64,000 bases of DNA from Conyzicola lurida (GTDB lineage Bacteria > Actinomycetota > Actinomycetes > Actinomycetales > Microbacteriaceae): NCBI RefSeq assembly GCF_014204935.1, contig NZ_JACHMJ010000001.1, forward strand, positions 3,038,001 to 3,102,000, given 5' to 3'. Position numbers and translations under genes: made by a program. How positions within the stretch are numbered: position 1 is the stretch's first letter; each line of letters starts with the position of its first letter. The notes under the pieces were generated by a model. It did no database searches, was not told where the DNA came from, and saw only the letters and a program-made list of their open reading frames with translations. Positions 50,178 to 57,759 of the stretch are shown here, piece after piece.

Positions 50178-50510
50178 CTACTTCGTTTCGGTGAAGAGCT
50201 TCTTGGCGACGCCCATGGCCGACATGCCCTTGGGCCAGCCGGCGTAGAGGGTCACGTGGGTGATCGCCTCGATGAGCTCCTCGCGGGTGACGCCGTTCTT
50301 CTCGGCGAGCGCGAGGTGGGAGCCGAGCTGCTCGGTGTTGCCGCCGGCCGTGAGCACGGCGACCGTGATGAGGCTGCGGTCACGGGGCGAGAGCTCCGGA
50401 CGGTTCCAGACGTCGGCGAAGAGCATGTCGTCGGTGAGCTCGGCGAGCTTCGGGGCGAAGTCGCCGAACATGTCGCGGCCCTTGCCGACCTGCTTGGGGT
50501 GGGTGGTCAT
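50178..50510 (-). CDS. Carboxymuconolactone-decarboxylase-family protein
   Basis: The 110-residue all-helical CMD-type protein has LTDDMLFADVWNRPELSPRDRSLITVAVL and HLALAEKNGVTREELIEAITHVTLYAGWPKGM. The CxxC of AhpD-type peroxidase partners is absent, so it resembles gamma-CMD rather than AhpD. Its start overlaps the stop of the lipoprotein gene by 4 bp; SD AAGGA. Confidence 0.9.
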   Translation of the reverse strand: MTTHPKQVGKGRDMFGDFAPKLAELTDDMLFADVWNRPELSPRDRSLITVAVLTAGGNTEQLGSHLALAEKNGVTREELIEAITHVTLYAGWPKGMSAMGVAKKLFTETK

Positions 50511-50959
50511 GGTGTTCCTTCCGATGCTTGGGTCTTGATCTGGGCGAGGGCGTCCATAAAGCCCTCCGAGCAGCCGCTCGACCCGGCGAGCCGGTCGACG
50601 GCGAGGTCGTCGACGCTCTGGCCGACGATGGCGTCGGGCAGCGCCGCCGCGAACTGCTGCTGGTAGCCCAGCGAGGTCTCGTCTTCGGCGGGCGTGGTGA
50701 TCTCGACGGCGGTGACGATGTCGTCGGCGATGGTGAGCGTGACGTCGTGGTGCGACGGGAGACCGCCGTACCAGCCGGTCGCCGAGTACTCGCCGTCGGT
50801 GTAGACGGAGTCGGCTGCTTCGGGCGCGGGCGTTTCGGGGGCGGCTGTTCCGGGCGCGGCTGGGGTCGCCGCCGTCTCGGGCGCCTCCGCGCTGCACCCC
50901 GTCATCCCGACCGCCGCGACCATGACGGCCGTGCCGACCGCCGTGCGTGAGAAACGCAT
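50507..50959 (-). CDS. Lipoprotein with FMN-bind-like domain
   Basis: The 150-residue protein has a signal with lipobox MTGC (Cys22), a Pro/Ala/Glu linker and one domain (VYTDGEYSATGWYGG, VTLTIADDIVTAVEI, GSSGCSEGFMDALAQIK). The overall pattern fits FMN_bind domains, where a Ser-Gly-Ala-Thr motif takes the flavin on Thr; here the corresponding stretch reads S-S-G-C-S, so the Thr is replaced by Cys. Its link to two aldo/keto reductases and an ADH suggests redox work at the membrane. It starts 7 bp after the AKR stop. Confidence 0.72.
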   Translation of the reverse strand: MRFSRTAVGTAVMVAAVGMTGCSAEAPETAATPAAPGTAAPETPAPEAADSVYTDGEYSATGWYGGLPSHHDVTLTIADDIVTAVEITTPAEDETSLGYQQQFAAALPDAIVGQSVDDLAVDRLAGSSGCSEGFMDALAQIKTQASEGTP

Positions 50960-50966
50960 ACTGCGG

Positions 50967-51983
50967 CTACCGACGCCGTGCCGCCGGAGCGAGCTCCGCC
51001 GTGCCGTAGCTGTTGTCGTCGGGGTTGATCGTCTCTCCCGGCGCGACGAGGGCGTCGATGCGGTCGAGGGTCTCGGTGCTGAGCGTGATGTCGGCCGCCG
51101 AGATCTGCGACTCGAGCTGCTCCATGGTGCGCGGGCCGATGATCGCCGAGGTGATGCCCGGGTGGTTGATGACGAAGGCGATCGCGAGCTCGATCAGGGT
51201 GATCCCGGCGTCAGCGGCGATGCCGGCGAGCGCGTCGACGACCTCGAGCTTCTGCTGGTTCGCGGCGGTGCTCATGTCGAAGCGGGCGGGCGGACGGTTC
51301 GCGGATGTCGGCACGGGTGCGGCATCCTTTCGCCACTTGCCCGAGAGCCAGCCGCCGGCGAGCGGGCTGTAGCTGAGCGTGCCCATGCCGTAGCGCTGGG
51401 TCGTGGGCAGTACGTCCTGCTCGATGCCGCGCACAAGGATCGAGTACGGCGGCTGTTCGGTGACGAAGCGGGCGAGGTGTCCGTCGCGCGAGGCGACCTG
51501 CGCCTCGACGATCTGGCTGCCGGAGTACGACGACGACCCGATGTACCGGATCTTGCCCTGACGCACGAGGTCGGTGAGGGCGCCGAGCGTCTCCTCGACG
51601 TCCATCAGCGGGCTGGGACGGTGCACCTGGTAGAGGTCGATGTAGTCGGTGCCGAGGCGGCGCAGCGAATCCTCGACGGTGCGCATGATGTACCGGCGCG
51701 ACCCGCCGCCGCGGTTGGGGCCCTCCCCCATCGGCATAAAGAACTTGGTGGCGAGCACGACGTCGTCGCGGCGGCCCTTGAGCGCCGCGCCGACGATCTC
51801 CTCGGATTCCCCCGCGGAGTAGACGTCGGCGGTGTCGACGAAGTTGATTCCCGAGTCGAGGGCGTGGTGGATGACGCGGACCGAGTCATCGGTGTCCTTG
51901 TTGCCCCACGCGCCGAACATCATGGTGCCGAGCGCGAGCGGGCTGACCTCGACGCCGGTGCGTCCGAGAAGGCGGTAGTCCAT
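50967..51983 (-). CDS. Aldo/keto reductase
   Basis: This 338-residue AKR has RTGVEVSPLALGTMMFG, DTADVYSAGESE (Asp and Tyr), ATKFFMPMG (Lys) and YQVHRPSP (His). Residues SAIIGPRTMEQLESQ end the barrel with the NADP-binding Ser-Arg pattern. It belongs to the YajO-like group. AAGGAG lies before the ATG; the gap to the NmrA-like gene is 11 bp. It is part of the seven-gene operon. Confidence 0.92.
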   Translation of the reverse strand: MDYRLLGRTGVEVSPLALGTMMFGAWGNKDTDDSVRVIHHALDSGINFVDTADVYSAGESEEIVGAALKGRRDDVVLATKFFMPMGEGPNRGGGSRRYIMRTVEDSLRRLGTDYIDLYQVHRPSPLMDVEETLGALTDLVRQGKIRYIGSSSYSGSQIVEAQVASRDGHLARFVTEQPPYSILVRGIEQDVLPTTQRYGMGTLSYSPLAGGWLSGKWRKDAAPVPTSANRPPARFDMSTAANQQKLEVVDALAGIAADAGITLIELAIAFVINHPGITSAIIGPRTMEQLESQISAADITLSTETLDRIDALVAPGETINPDDNSYGTAELAPAARRR

Positions 51984-51994
51984 GGGTGGTCTCC

Positions 51995-52762
51995 TTATTC
52001 GAGTGAGCTGAGGTCGGCGAGTACGCTGCGGGGTTCGGATGACGCGGGCATGTTGCCCTCGTCGCGAACGCCGTCGATCGTTCCGACCGGGTCTGAGTCG
52101 AGCGCCGCGAAGACGGGTTCGAGGTCGGCCTGTTCGGCACCGCGCTCGGCCACCAGCTCGAAGGTGAGGTGGTCGGCGGCGTCGGAGGCGAGGCTGTCGA
52201 CGAGCACGCGGGCGATCTGGCGCCGGGCGACGACCCCGTCGGCGGGGCTCGCCGCGTGGCGGGTATCGCCCTGCAGCAGGGTGATCTCGAGCTGGTCGGC
52301 GTCGTTGTAGTCGAACCAGCCGGGCCGCACGATCGTGTACGCGTTGCCGCTGGCGCGGACGAGGCGTTCGCCGCGGCGCTTCCAGTCGTGGCTGTTGCCG
52401 CGGCGGGTGACGCCGATGGCGGTCATCAGCGCGATGCGCACCGGTCGGCCGTCGAGCGCCACGAGCACGTTCTTCACGGCGCCGTAGTCGACCGACTCGG
52501 CGGCCGTCGCGTCGCCGTAGGACGATCCCTGGGTGAAGACGACGGCGTCGATGCCCTCCACGGCATCGGCGAGGGTCGTCGCGTCGGTCAGCTGGCCGAC
52601 GATCTTGTGTGCAGCGGGGTTCAGCTTGCCGGCGCGTGCGGCGTCGCGCACGAGCGCCCGCGTCTCGTAACCCTGGCGCACGGCTTCCGTCACGACGTGG
52701 CGGCCGACGCTTCCGGTAGCTCCGACGACGAGGACGACGCGGGGCTTCGTGGCGGCGGTCAC
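51995..52762 (-). CDS. NmrA-like / atypical SDR NAD(P)-binding protein
   Basis: The 255-residue protein has the extended SDR motif VVGATGSVGRHVVTEAVRQG (GxxGxxG), an acidic AVEGIDAVVFTQ strand and IALMTAIGVTRRG; the YxxxK pair is not in a standard context. Such proteins act as redox sensors or quinone oxidoreductases. The GTG at 52760-52762 overlaps the stop of the aldo/keto reductase upstream by 4 bp (translational coupling). Confidence 0.88.
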   Translation of the reverse strand: MTAATKPRVVLVVGATGSVGRHVVTEAVRQGYETRALVRDAARAGKLNPAAHKIVGQLTDATTLADAVEGIDAVVFTQGSSYGDATAAESVDYGAVKNVLVALDGRPVRIALMTAIGVTRRGNSHDWKRRGERLVRASGNAYTIVRPGWFDYNDADQLEITLLQGDTRHAASPADGVVARRQIARVLVDSLASDAADHLTFELVAERGAEQADLEPVFAALDSDPVGTIDGVRDEGNMPASSEPRSVLADLSSLE

Positions 52763-53634
52763 GCTTCGGGGATCTCTCGCCCGAAGGCCTCGAGGGTGAC
52801 CGCTTCGGGCTCGGGGCCGCCGCGCACGCCGGTGTCGAGGGCGTCGATGGCGCCCATCTGCTCGGCGGTCAGCTCGAAGTCGAACACGTCGAAGTTCTCG
52901 GCGATGCGTTCGGGCTTGGTCGACTTCGGGATGACGGAGCGACCGTGCTGCAGGCCCCAGCGCAGCATGACCTGCGCCGCGCTCTTGTCGAACCGTGCGG
53001 CGATGTCGAGGAGGACGGGTTCCTCGAACGCGCTCTTCCCGCCGCCGCGGTACGACGTGATGCCGCCGATGGGCGACCAGGCCTGCGTGACGATGCCGCG
53101 CTCGGCATCCGCCGCCTGCACGTCGGGCTGAGAGAAGTAGGGGTGCAGTTCGATCTGGTTGATCGCGGGCACGACGGTGGTCTGCTCGATCAGCGCGTCG
53201 AGGTGCGAGCGCATGAAGTTGCTGACGCCGATGGCTCGCACGCGGCCGTCGGCGAGCAGCCGCTCGAGCGCTGTATAGGCGTCGACGGTCTTCTGGAATT
53301 CGCCGGGGAGTGCCTGGTGCAGGATCAGCAGGTCGATCTGGTCGACGCCGAGCTTGCCCGCGCTCTTGTCGAACGCGTGCAGAGTCTCGTCGTAGCCGTA
53401 GTCGCTGATCCAGACCTTGGTCTCGACGAAGATCTCGTCGCGGGGTACGCCGGACTCGACGATGCCGCGGCCGACCTCGCGCTCGTTGCCGTAGGCGGCG
53501 GCCGTGTCGATGTGGCGGTAGCCGGTTCCGAGAGCGGAGACGACGGCGGCCGTCGTTTCTTCGGGCGGGGTCTGGAAGACGCCGAGGCCGAGTGCCGGCA
53601 TAACGATGCCGTTGTTCAGTGTGATGTCGATCAT
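52759..53634 (-). CDS. Aldo/keto reductase (DkgA-like)
   Basis: The 291-residue AKR has GIVMPALGLGVFQTPPEE, DTAAAYGNEREV (Asp, Tyr), VETKVWISDYG (Lys) and LLILHQALPG (His), as in 2,5-diketo-D-gluconate reductase relatives. It is clearly a paralogue of the gene at 59275-60162 (shared DTAAAY, ETKVWIS, LLILHQ and the C-terminal DVFDFELTAEQ/SADQ). SD AGGAAC. It is second in the operon, 18 bp after the ADH. Confidence 0.93.
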   Translation of the reverse strand: MIDITLNNGIVMPALGLGVFQTPPEETTAAVVSALGTGYRHIDTAAAYGNEREVGRGIVESGVPRDEIFVETKVWISDYGYDETLHAFDKSAGKLGVDQIDLLILHQALPGEFQKTVDAYTALERLLADGRVRAIGVSNFMRSHLDALIEQTTVVPAINQIELHPYFSQPDVQAADAERGIVTQAWSPIGGITSYRGGGKSAFEEPVLLDIAARFDKSAAQVMLRWGLQHGRSVIPKSTKPERIAENFDVFDFELTAEQMGAIDALDTGVRGGPEPEAVTLEAFGREIPEA

Positions 53635-53652
53635 GGTGTTCCTGACTTTCCG

Positions 53653-54684
53653 TTACGGGCGGACGAGTACTTTGAGCGCTTCGCGGTCGGCCATCGCCTG
53701 GTAGCCGGCGGGCACGTCGTCGAGGCCGATGGTGCGGTCGAAGACACGGCCGGGCTCGATCGTGCCGTCGAGCACGAGGGGCAGCAGCTCGTCGATGTAC
53801 GCGCGGGCCGGGGCGACGCCGCCGGTGAGGGTGATGTTGCGCATAAACTCGGGGAAGCCCAGGGGCACCTCGGAGAATTGCGGGGCGCCGACGCGGCTGA
53901 TGATGCCGCCGTCGCGGACCACGGCGATCGCGGTCTCGAGCGCGGGGCGCAGGCCGACGGCCTCGAGCACGACGTGGGTTCCGTCGCCGCCGGTGAGCTC
54001 CTTGACGCGGGCTATGCCCTCGTCGCCGCGCTCGGCGACGATGTCGGTGGCGCCGAACTCGCGGCCGAGGTCGGTGCGGGCGCGGTGACGGCCCATCAGG
54101 ATGATGCGCGACGCGCCCATGAGCTTCGCGGACAGCACCGCGGAGAGGCCCACGGCACCGTCGCCGATCACGGTGACGGTCTGTCCGGGCTCGATGCGTG
54201 CCTTCTTGGCCGCGTGGTAGCCGGTCGACATGACGTCGGAGAGGCTGAGCAGCGAGGGGATCAGCTTCTCGTCGAAGCCGGCGCGCACGACGACGAGGGT
54301 GCCGGATGCCTGCGGGACGCGGGCGAATTCGCCCTGTCCGCCATCCTCGTGGCCGCCCCAGTGGCCGCCGTGACGGCAGCTCGTCTGGAGGCCCTCGAGG
54401 CAGAAGTCGCAGGTGCCGTCAGAGGCGACGAACGGTGCGATGACGAAGTCGCCGACGGCCAGGCCGGATGTCGCGGCGCCGAGCTCCTCGACGATGCCTA
54501 CGAACTCGTGGCCCATGCGGGAGCCCTCGTCGGTGGCGGCGCGGGAGGCGAAGGGCCAGAGGTCGCTGCCGCAGATGCAGCCGGCGACAATGCGCACGAT
54601 CGCGTCGGTCGGCTCCTGGATGGTGGGGTTGGGAACGGTTTCGACGCGGACATCGCCGGCGCCGTACATCAGTGTTGCTCTCAT
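53653..54684 (-). CDS. Zinc-dependent alcohol dehydrogenase, copy 1
   Basis: In this 343-residue MDR-family enzyme the catalytic zinc residues lie in CICGSDLWPF and GHEFVGIVEE. The structural zinc cysteines are spread over GTCDFCLEGLQTSCRHGG. The NAD-binding motif is VIGDGAVGLSAVLSA. ATG 54682-54684 is used; a TTG 12 nt upstream is possible, with AAGGAGG lying before both. It heads the seven-gene operon (ADH, AKR, NmrA, AKR, lipoprotein, CMD, cupin). The operator-like site at 54735-54749 lies just upstream. Confidence 0.93.
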   Translation of the reverse strand: MRATLMYGAGDVRVETVPNPTIQEPTDAIVRIVAGCICGSDLWPFASRAATDEGSRMGHEFVGIVEELGAATSGLAVGDFVIAPFVASDGTCDFCLEGLQTSCRHGGHWGGHEDGGQGEFARVPQASGTLVVVRAGFDEKLIPSLLSLSDVMSTGYHAAKKARIEPGQTVTVIGDGAVGLSAVLSAKLMGASRIILMGRHRARTDLGREFGATDIVAERGDEGIARVKELTGGDGTHVVLEAVGLRPALETAIAVVRDGGIISRVGAPQFSEVPLGFPEFMRNITLTGGVAPARAYIDELLPLVLDGTIEPGRVFDRTIGLDDVPAGYQAMADREALKVLVRP

Positions 54685-54734
54685 GACTCCAGTCAACGCC
54701 TCCTTGCGCCGATACGAGAGACCCTGCTGATCGG

Positions 54735-54749
54735 GGTACTGGCAGTGCC
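54735..54749. promoter_or_regulatory. 15-bp palindromic operator, site A (operon promoter)
   Basis: GGTACTGGCAGTGCC is a near-perfect palindrome (six of seven pairs). It is centred 58 bp upstream of the ADH ATG and heads the seven-gene redox operon. It matches site B at 12 of 15 positions. Confidence 0.6.
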
Positions 54750-54753
54750 TCCC

Positions 54754-55632
54754 TTATTTCGCGTCGGCTCGCGCCTCAGCCGCGGTCGTCGCCGCCCAGC
54801 TGGCGAGCAGGCGCAGCGACGCCTCGGTCGCCGACGCGGGTTCCGCCCCGTAGACGATCAGCGCCTGGCCGGGATCGGCGGGGAGGTCCATCGTCTCGAA
54901 GGTGAGGTCGAGGTCGCCGACCTCCGGGTGGTGCACGGTCTTGAATCCGGTGTCGTGGTACCGCACGTCGTGCGACGCCCAGTGTGCGGAGAACTCGGCG
55001 CTGCCGGCGAGCAGCTCGCCGATCAGCTCCTGCAGCAGCCGGTCGTGCGGGTCGCGGCCGACCTCGGTGCGCAGGTTCGCGACGACGTCGGCGGCCGCCT
55101 TGTTCCAGTCGCGGAAGAAGACCCGCGCCTTCGGGTTGAAGAACAGGAAGCACACCGTGTTGACCGGTTGCCCGGGCGGCACGTCCTCGTAGATCGGCGA
55201 GTACAGGGCACGGCCGAGGGCGTTGCTCGCGAGCAGGTCGCGGCGGTTGTTGCGCACGAACGCCGGGGCGTCGGCGAGGCCGTCGACGACCCGCTGCACC
55301 GCCTGCCGCACGTGCGGCGAGGCCTCGCGGTGGCCGCCCGGCTTGATGGTCGCGGTCGCGTTGGCGAGGTGGAAGAGGTGCTCCCTCTCGGGCGCGTCCA
55401 GTTGGAGGGCACGTACGAGGGCCTCGAGCACTCCCTCCGAGACGGAGCCGAAATTGCCCCGCTCGAGCTTCGTGTAGTAGTCGACGCTCACGCCGGCGAG
55501 CATCGCGACCTCTTCGCGGCGCAGCCCGGCCACTCGGCGGTTGCCGCCGTAGGCGGGCAGTTTCGCCTGCTCGGGCGTGATTTTCGCACGCCGCGAGGTC
55601 AGAAATTCTCGGATGTCGTCGCGGGGGTCCAT
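54754..55632 (-). CDS. HTH (Xre) regulator with MmyB-like domain
   Basis: The 292-residue regulator has the Xre domain (residues 3-70; GLRREEVAMLAGVSVDYYTKLERG) and the MmyB-like ligand-binding domain (100-280; ALYSPIYED, RVFFRDWNKAA, HWASHDVRYHDTGFKTVHHPEVGDL). It lies between the two ADH genes, transcribed in the same direction. TAAAGT (55645-55640 on this strand) lies 7 nt before the ATG, and the 15-bp site 55669-55683 is centred 44 bp upstream. It probably senses a hydrophobic or aldehyde-type compound and controls the ADH/AKR genes. Confidence 0.9.
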   Translation of the reverse strand: MDPRDDIREFLTSRRAKITPEQAKLPAYGGNRRVAGLRREEVAMLAGVSVDYYTKLERGNFGSVSEGVLEALVRALQLDAPEREHLFHLANATATIKPGGHREASPHVRQAVQRVVDGLADAPAFVRNNRRDLLASNALGRALYSPIYEDVPPGQPVNTVCFLFFNPKARVFFRDWNKAAADVVANLRTEVGRDPHDRLLQELIGELLAGSAEFSAHWASHDVRYHDTGFKTVHHPEVGDLDLTFETMDLPADPGQALIVYGAEPASATEASLRLLASWAATTAAEARADAK

Positions 55633-55668
55633 GGGGGCGACTTTACGCCGACCCTCTCTCGGGTGAGA

Positions 55669-55683
55669 GGCCCTGCGAGTACC
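55669..55683 (-). promoter_or_regulatory. 15-bp operator-like site F (regulator promoter)
   Basis: On the minus strand it reads GGTACTCGCAGGGCC, sharing GGTACT-GCAG-CC with site A. Its centre (55676) is 44 bp from the leaderless start of the regulator gene, next to the predicted -35 region. A CCTCTC/GAGAGG inverted repeat (55653-55670) adjoins it. Confidence 0.5.
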
Positions 55684-55711
55684 TGCTCCCATGGACCCGG
55701 GCGACCGGCGG

Positions 55712-56749
55712 TTAGAACCGGATGAGCGACTTGAGCGCCTGGCGGCTGTCCATCGCCTTGTAGCCGTCGGCTGCCTCGTCGAGGCTGATCGTCTGGTCGA
55801 AGACCAGTCCGGGGTTCACCTTTCCCGAGAGGATGTCGGGGAGGAGCTCGTCGATGTAGGCGCGAACGGGTGCCGGACCTCCGGTGAGCGTGACGTTCTT
55901 GCCGAACAGGCTGCCGAATCCGATCGGGGCGTCCTCGTACTGCGGCACTCCGACGCGGCTGATCACGCCGCCGGGGCGCACCACGCCGAGGGCCTGGTCG
56001 TAGGCCGCACGGTAGCCGACGGCCTCGAGCACGGTGTGAGTGCCGTGGCCGCCGGTGAGCTCGAGGACCTTGGCGATGCCCTCGTCCCCGCGCTCGGCGA
56101 CGACGTCGGTCGCGCCTAACCGGATACCCAGGTCGGTGCGGGCCGTGTGGCGGCCCATCAGGATGATGCGCTCGGCGCCGAGGCGCTTGGCGGAGAGCAC
56201 GGCCATCAGGCCGACCGCGCCGTCGCCGATGACCGTGACGGTGGTGTCGGCGGTGATGCGGGCCTGCTTCGCGGCGTGGAAGCCGGTGCCGTAGACGTCG
56301 GCGAGGGTGAGCAGCGACGGGAGCAGCTCGGAGTCCTCGGCGACGGGCAGCACCACGAGGGTGCCGTCTGCCTGCGGCACGCGGATCGCCTCGGCCTGGC
56401 CGCCGCCGACCCCGCCCGCGGCGAAGAAGCCGCCGTGCAGGCAGGAGGTCTGCAGCCCGTCGAGGCAGAACTCGCAGGTGCCGTCGGCCCAGGCGAACGC
56501 GGCCACGACGAGGTCGCCCTTCTTCACCGTGGCGACGTCGCCGCCGATGTCTTCGATGACGCCGAGGAACTCGTGGCCCATCGGCACACCCTCGGCCGCG
56601 TCATCCATGTCGTGATAGGGGTGGAGGTCGCTGCCGCAGACGCAGGCGCGGACGATGCGCACGATCGCGTCGGTCGGCTCCTGGATGGTGGGGTCGGGAA
56701 CGGTGACGGTGCGGACATCGCCGGCGCCGTACATGAATGCTGCCTTCAT
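55712..56749 (-). CDS. Zinc-dependent alcohol dehydrogenase, copy 2
   Basis: The 345-residue MDR enzyme is a close paralogue of the one at 53653-54684. Both share PTIQEPTDAIVRIV, CGSDL, the GTC/EFCL-GLQTSC zinc loop, GDGAVGL, RIILMGRHRAR/TAR and the RAYIDELLP tail. It has the catalytic site CVCGSDLHPY and GHEFLGVIED. GAAGGA lies before the ATG. It is divergent from the HTH gene at 56878 over 128 bp that hold operator site B. Confidence 0.94.
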   Translation of the reverse strand: MKAAFMYGAGDVRTVTVPDPTIQEPTDAIVRIVRACVCGSDLHPYHDMDDAAEGVPMGHEFLGVIEDIGGDVATVKKGDLVVAAFAWADGTCEFCLDGLQTSCLHGGFFAAGGVGGGQAEAIRVPQADGTLVVLPVAEDSELLPSLLTLADVYGTGFHAAKQARITADTTVTVIGDGAVGLMAVLSAKRLGAERIILMGRHTARTDLGIRLGATDVVAERGDEGIAKVLELTGGHGTHTVLEAVGYRAAYDQALGVVRPGGVISRVGVPQYEDAPIGFGSLFGKNVTLTGGPAPVRAYIDELLPDILSGKVNPGLVFDQTISLDEAADGYKAMDSRQALKSLIRF

Positions 56750-56826
56750 CTGTTTCTATCCTTCGGTTGGAGTGCGCTACCCAGACAACAGGTGTTCGGC
56801 GGTGCGGGGAAGTCCGATCCGATAGG

Positions 56827-56841
56827 GGCACTGACAGTGAC
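56827..56841. promoter_or_regulatory. 15-bp palindromic operator, site B (divergent promoters)
   Basis: GGCACTGACAGTGAC (six of seven pairs around a central A). Its centre, 56834, is 44 bp upstream of the leaderless start of the HTH gene and 85 bp upstream of the ADH copy 2 start, so one bound protein could control both. Confidence 0.6.
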
Positions 56842-56877
56842 TGCTTCGTCGCGGGACCGCCGCCTACAGTCGAGGGT

Positions 56878-57759
56878 ATGGACAGCAACACCGAGATGAA
56901 GGACTTCCTCGCCACCCGACGCGGCCGGGTCCAGCCCGAAGACGTCGGGCTGCCCGCCGGGCGCAACCGCCGCGTGCCCGGACTGCGGCGCGAAGAACTC
57001 GCCGCCCTCGCCGGCGTCTCGGCCAGCTGGTACACCCGGCTCGAACGCGGCGACGCGACCGGCGTCTCGGCCGAAGTGCTCGACGCGATCTCGCGCACGC
57101 TGAAGCTCGACGACGTCGAGCGCGCGCACCTGTTCGACCTCGCGCAGCTGACCCAGGGCGGCATCCGCCGGCAGCAGCGACGCCGCGTCACCGCGCCGCG
57201 GGTGCGGCCGGTGCTGCAGCAGATCCTCGACCAGATGACCGATCTGCCCGCCGCGGTGCAGAACGAGTGCCACGACATCGTCGCGGTCAACGCGCTCGGT
57301 CGGGCGCTCTACGCCGACATGTACGAAGCCGGCCACGACACGGTCAACTTCGCCCGCTACATCCACCTGGACCCCCGGGCGAAGCTGTTCTACCCCGAGT
57401 GGGACGACGTCGCGGCCATGAGCGCCGCGATGCTGCGCGTCGCCGCCGCCCGCGGCCCGTACAACCGCGACCTCTCCGACCTGATCGGCGAGCTCGCCAC
57501 GCGAAGCGAGCACTTCCGGGTGCTCTGGGCGTCGCACGACGTGCACGAACACCGCACGGGACTGAAGAAGATCCACCACCCGGTCGTCGGAGACATCGAC
57601 CTGTCCTACGAGGCCATGTCGTTCCCCGGCGAACCCGGACTGAGCCTCATGGTCTACACGGCGGAACCGGGCAGCCCGTCCGCCGACGCCCTGCGGCTGC
57701 TGTCGGCGTGGACCGCGCCGGCCGCCGGCGGCCAGGCCGTGGAGTCACGCGGGCTGTAG
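56878..57759 (+). CDS. HTH (Xre) regulator with MmyB-like domain
   Basis: The 293-residue regulator has the Xre helix-turn-helix (VPGLRREELAALAGVSASWYTRLERG) and the MmyB-like domain (NALGRALYADMYE, KLFYPEWDDVAAMSAAMLR, LWASHDVHEHRTGLKKIHHPVVGDIDL). TACAGT (56865-56870) is 7 nt before the ATG; operator-like site B is centred 44 bp upstream. Its 3' end overlaps the convergent MFS gene by 15 bp. Confidence 0.91.
   Translation: MDSNTEMKDFLATRRGRVQPEDVGLPAGRNRRVPGLRREELAALAGVSASWYTRLERGDATGVSAEVLDAISRTLKLDDVERAHLFDLAQLTQGGIRRQQRRRVTAPRVRPVLQQILDQMTDLPAAVQNECHDIVAVNALGRALYADMYEAGHDTVNFARYIHLDPRAKLFYPEWDDVAAMSAAMLRVAAARGPYNRDLSDLIGELATRSEHFRVLWASHDVHEHRTGLKKIHHPVVGDIDLSYEAMSFPGEPGLSLMVYTAEPGSPSADALRLLSAWTAPAAGGQAVESRGL

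Noticed and set aside
52945-55725. Plus-strand open frame of 926 codons
   Set aside because: It is antisense to the AKR, ADH and HTH genes, all of which have full family motifs.
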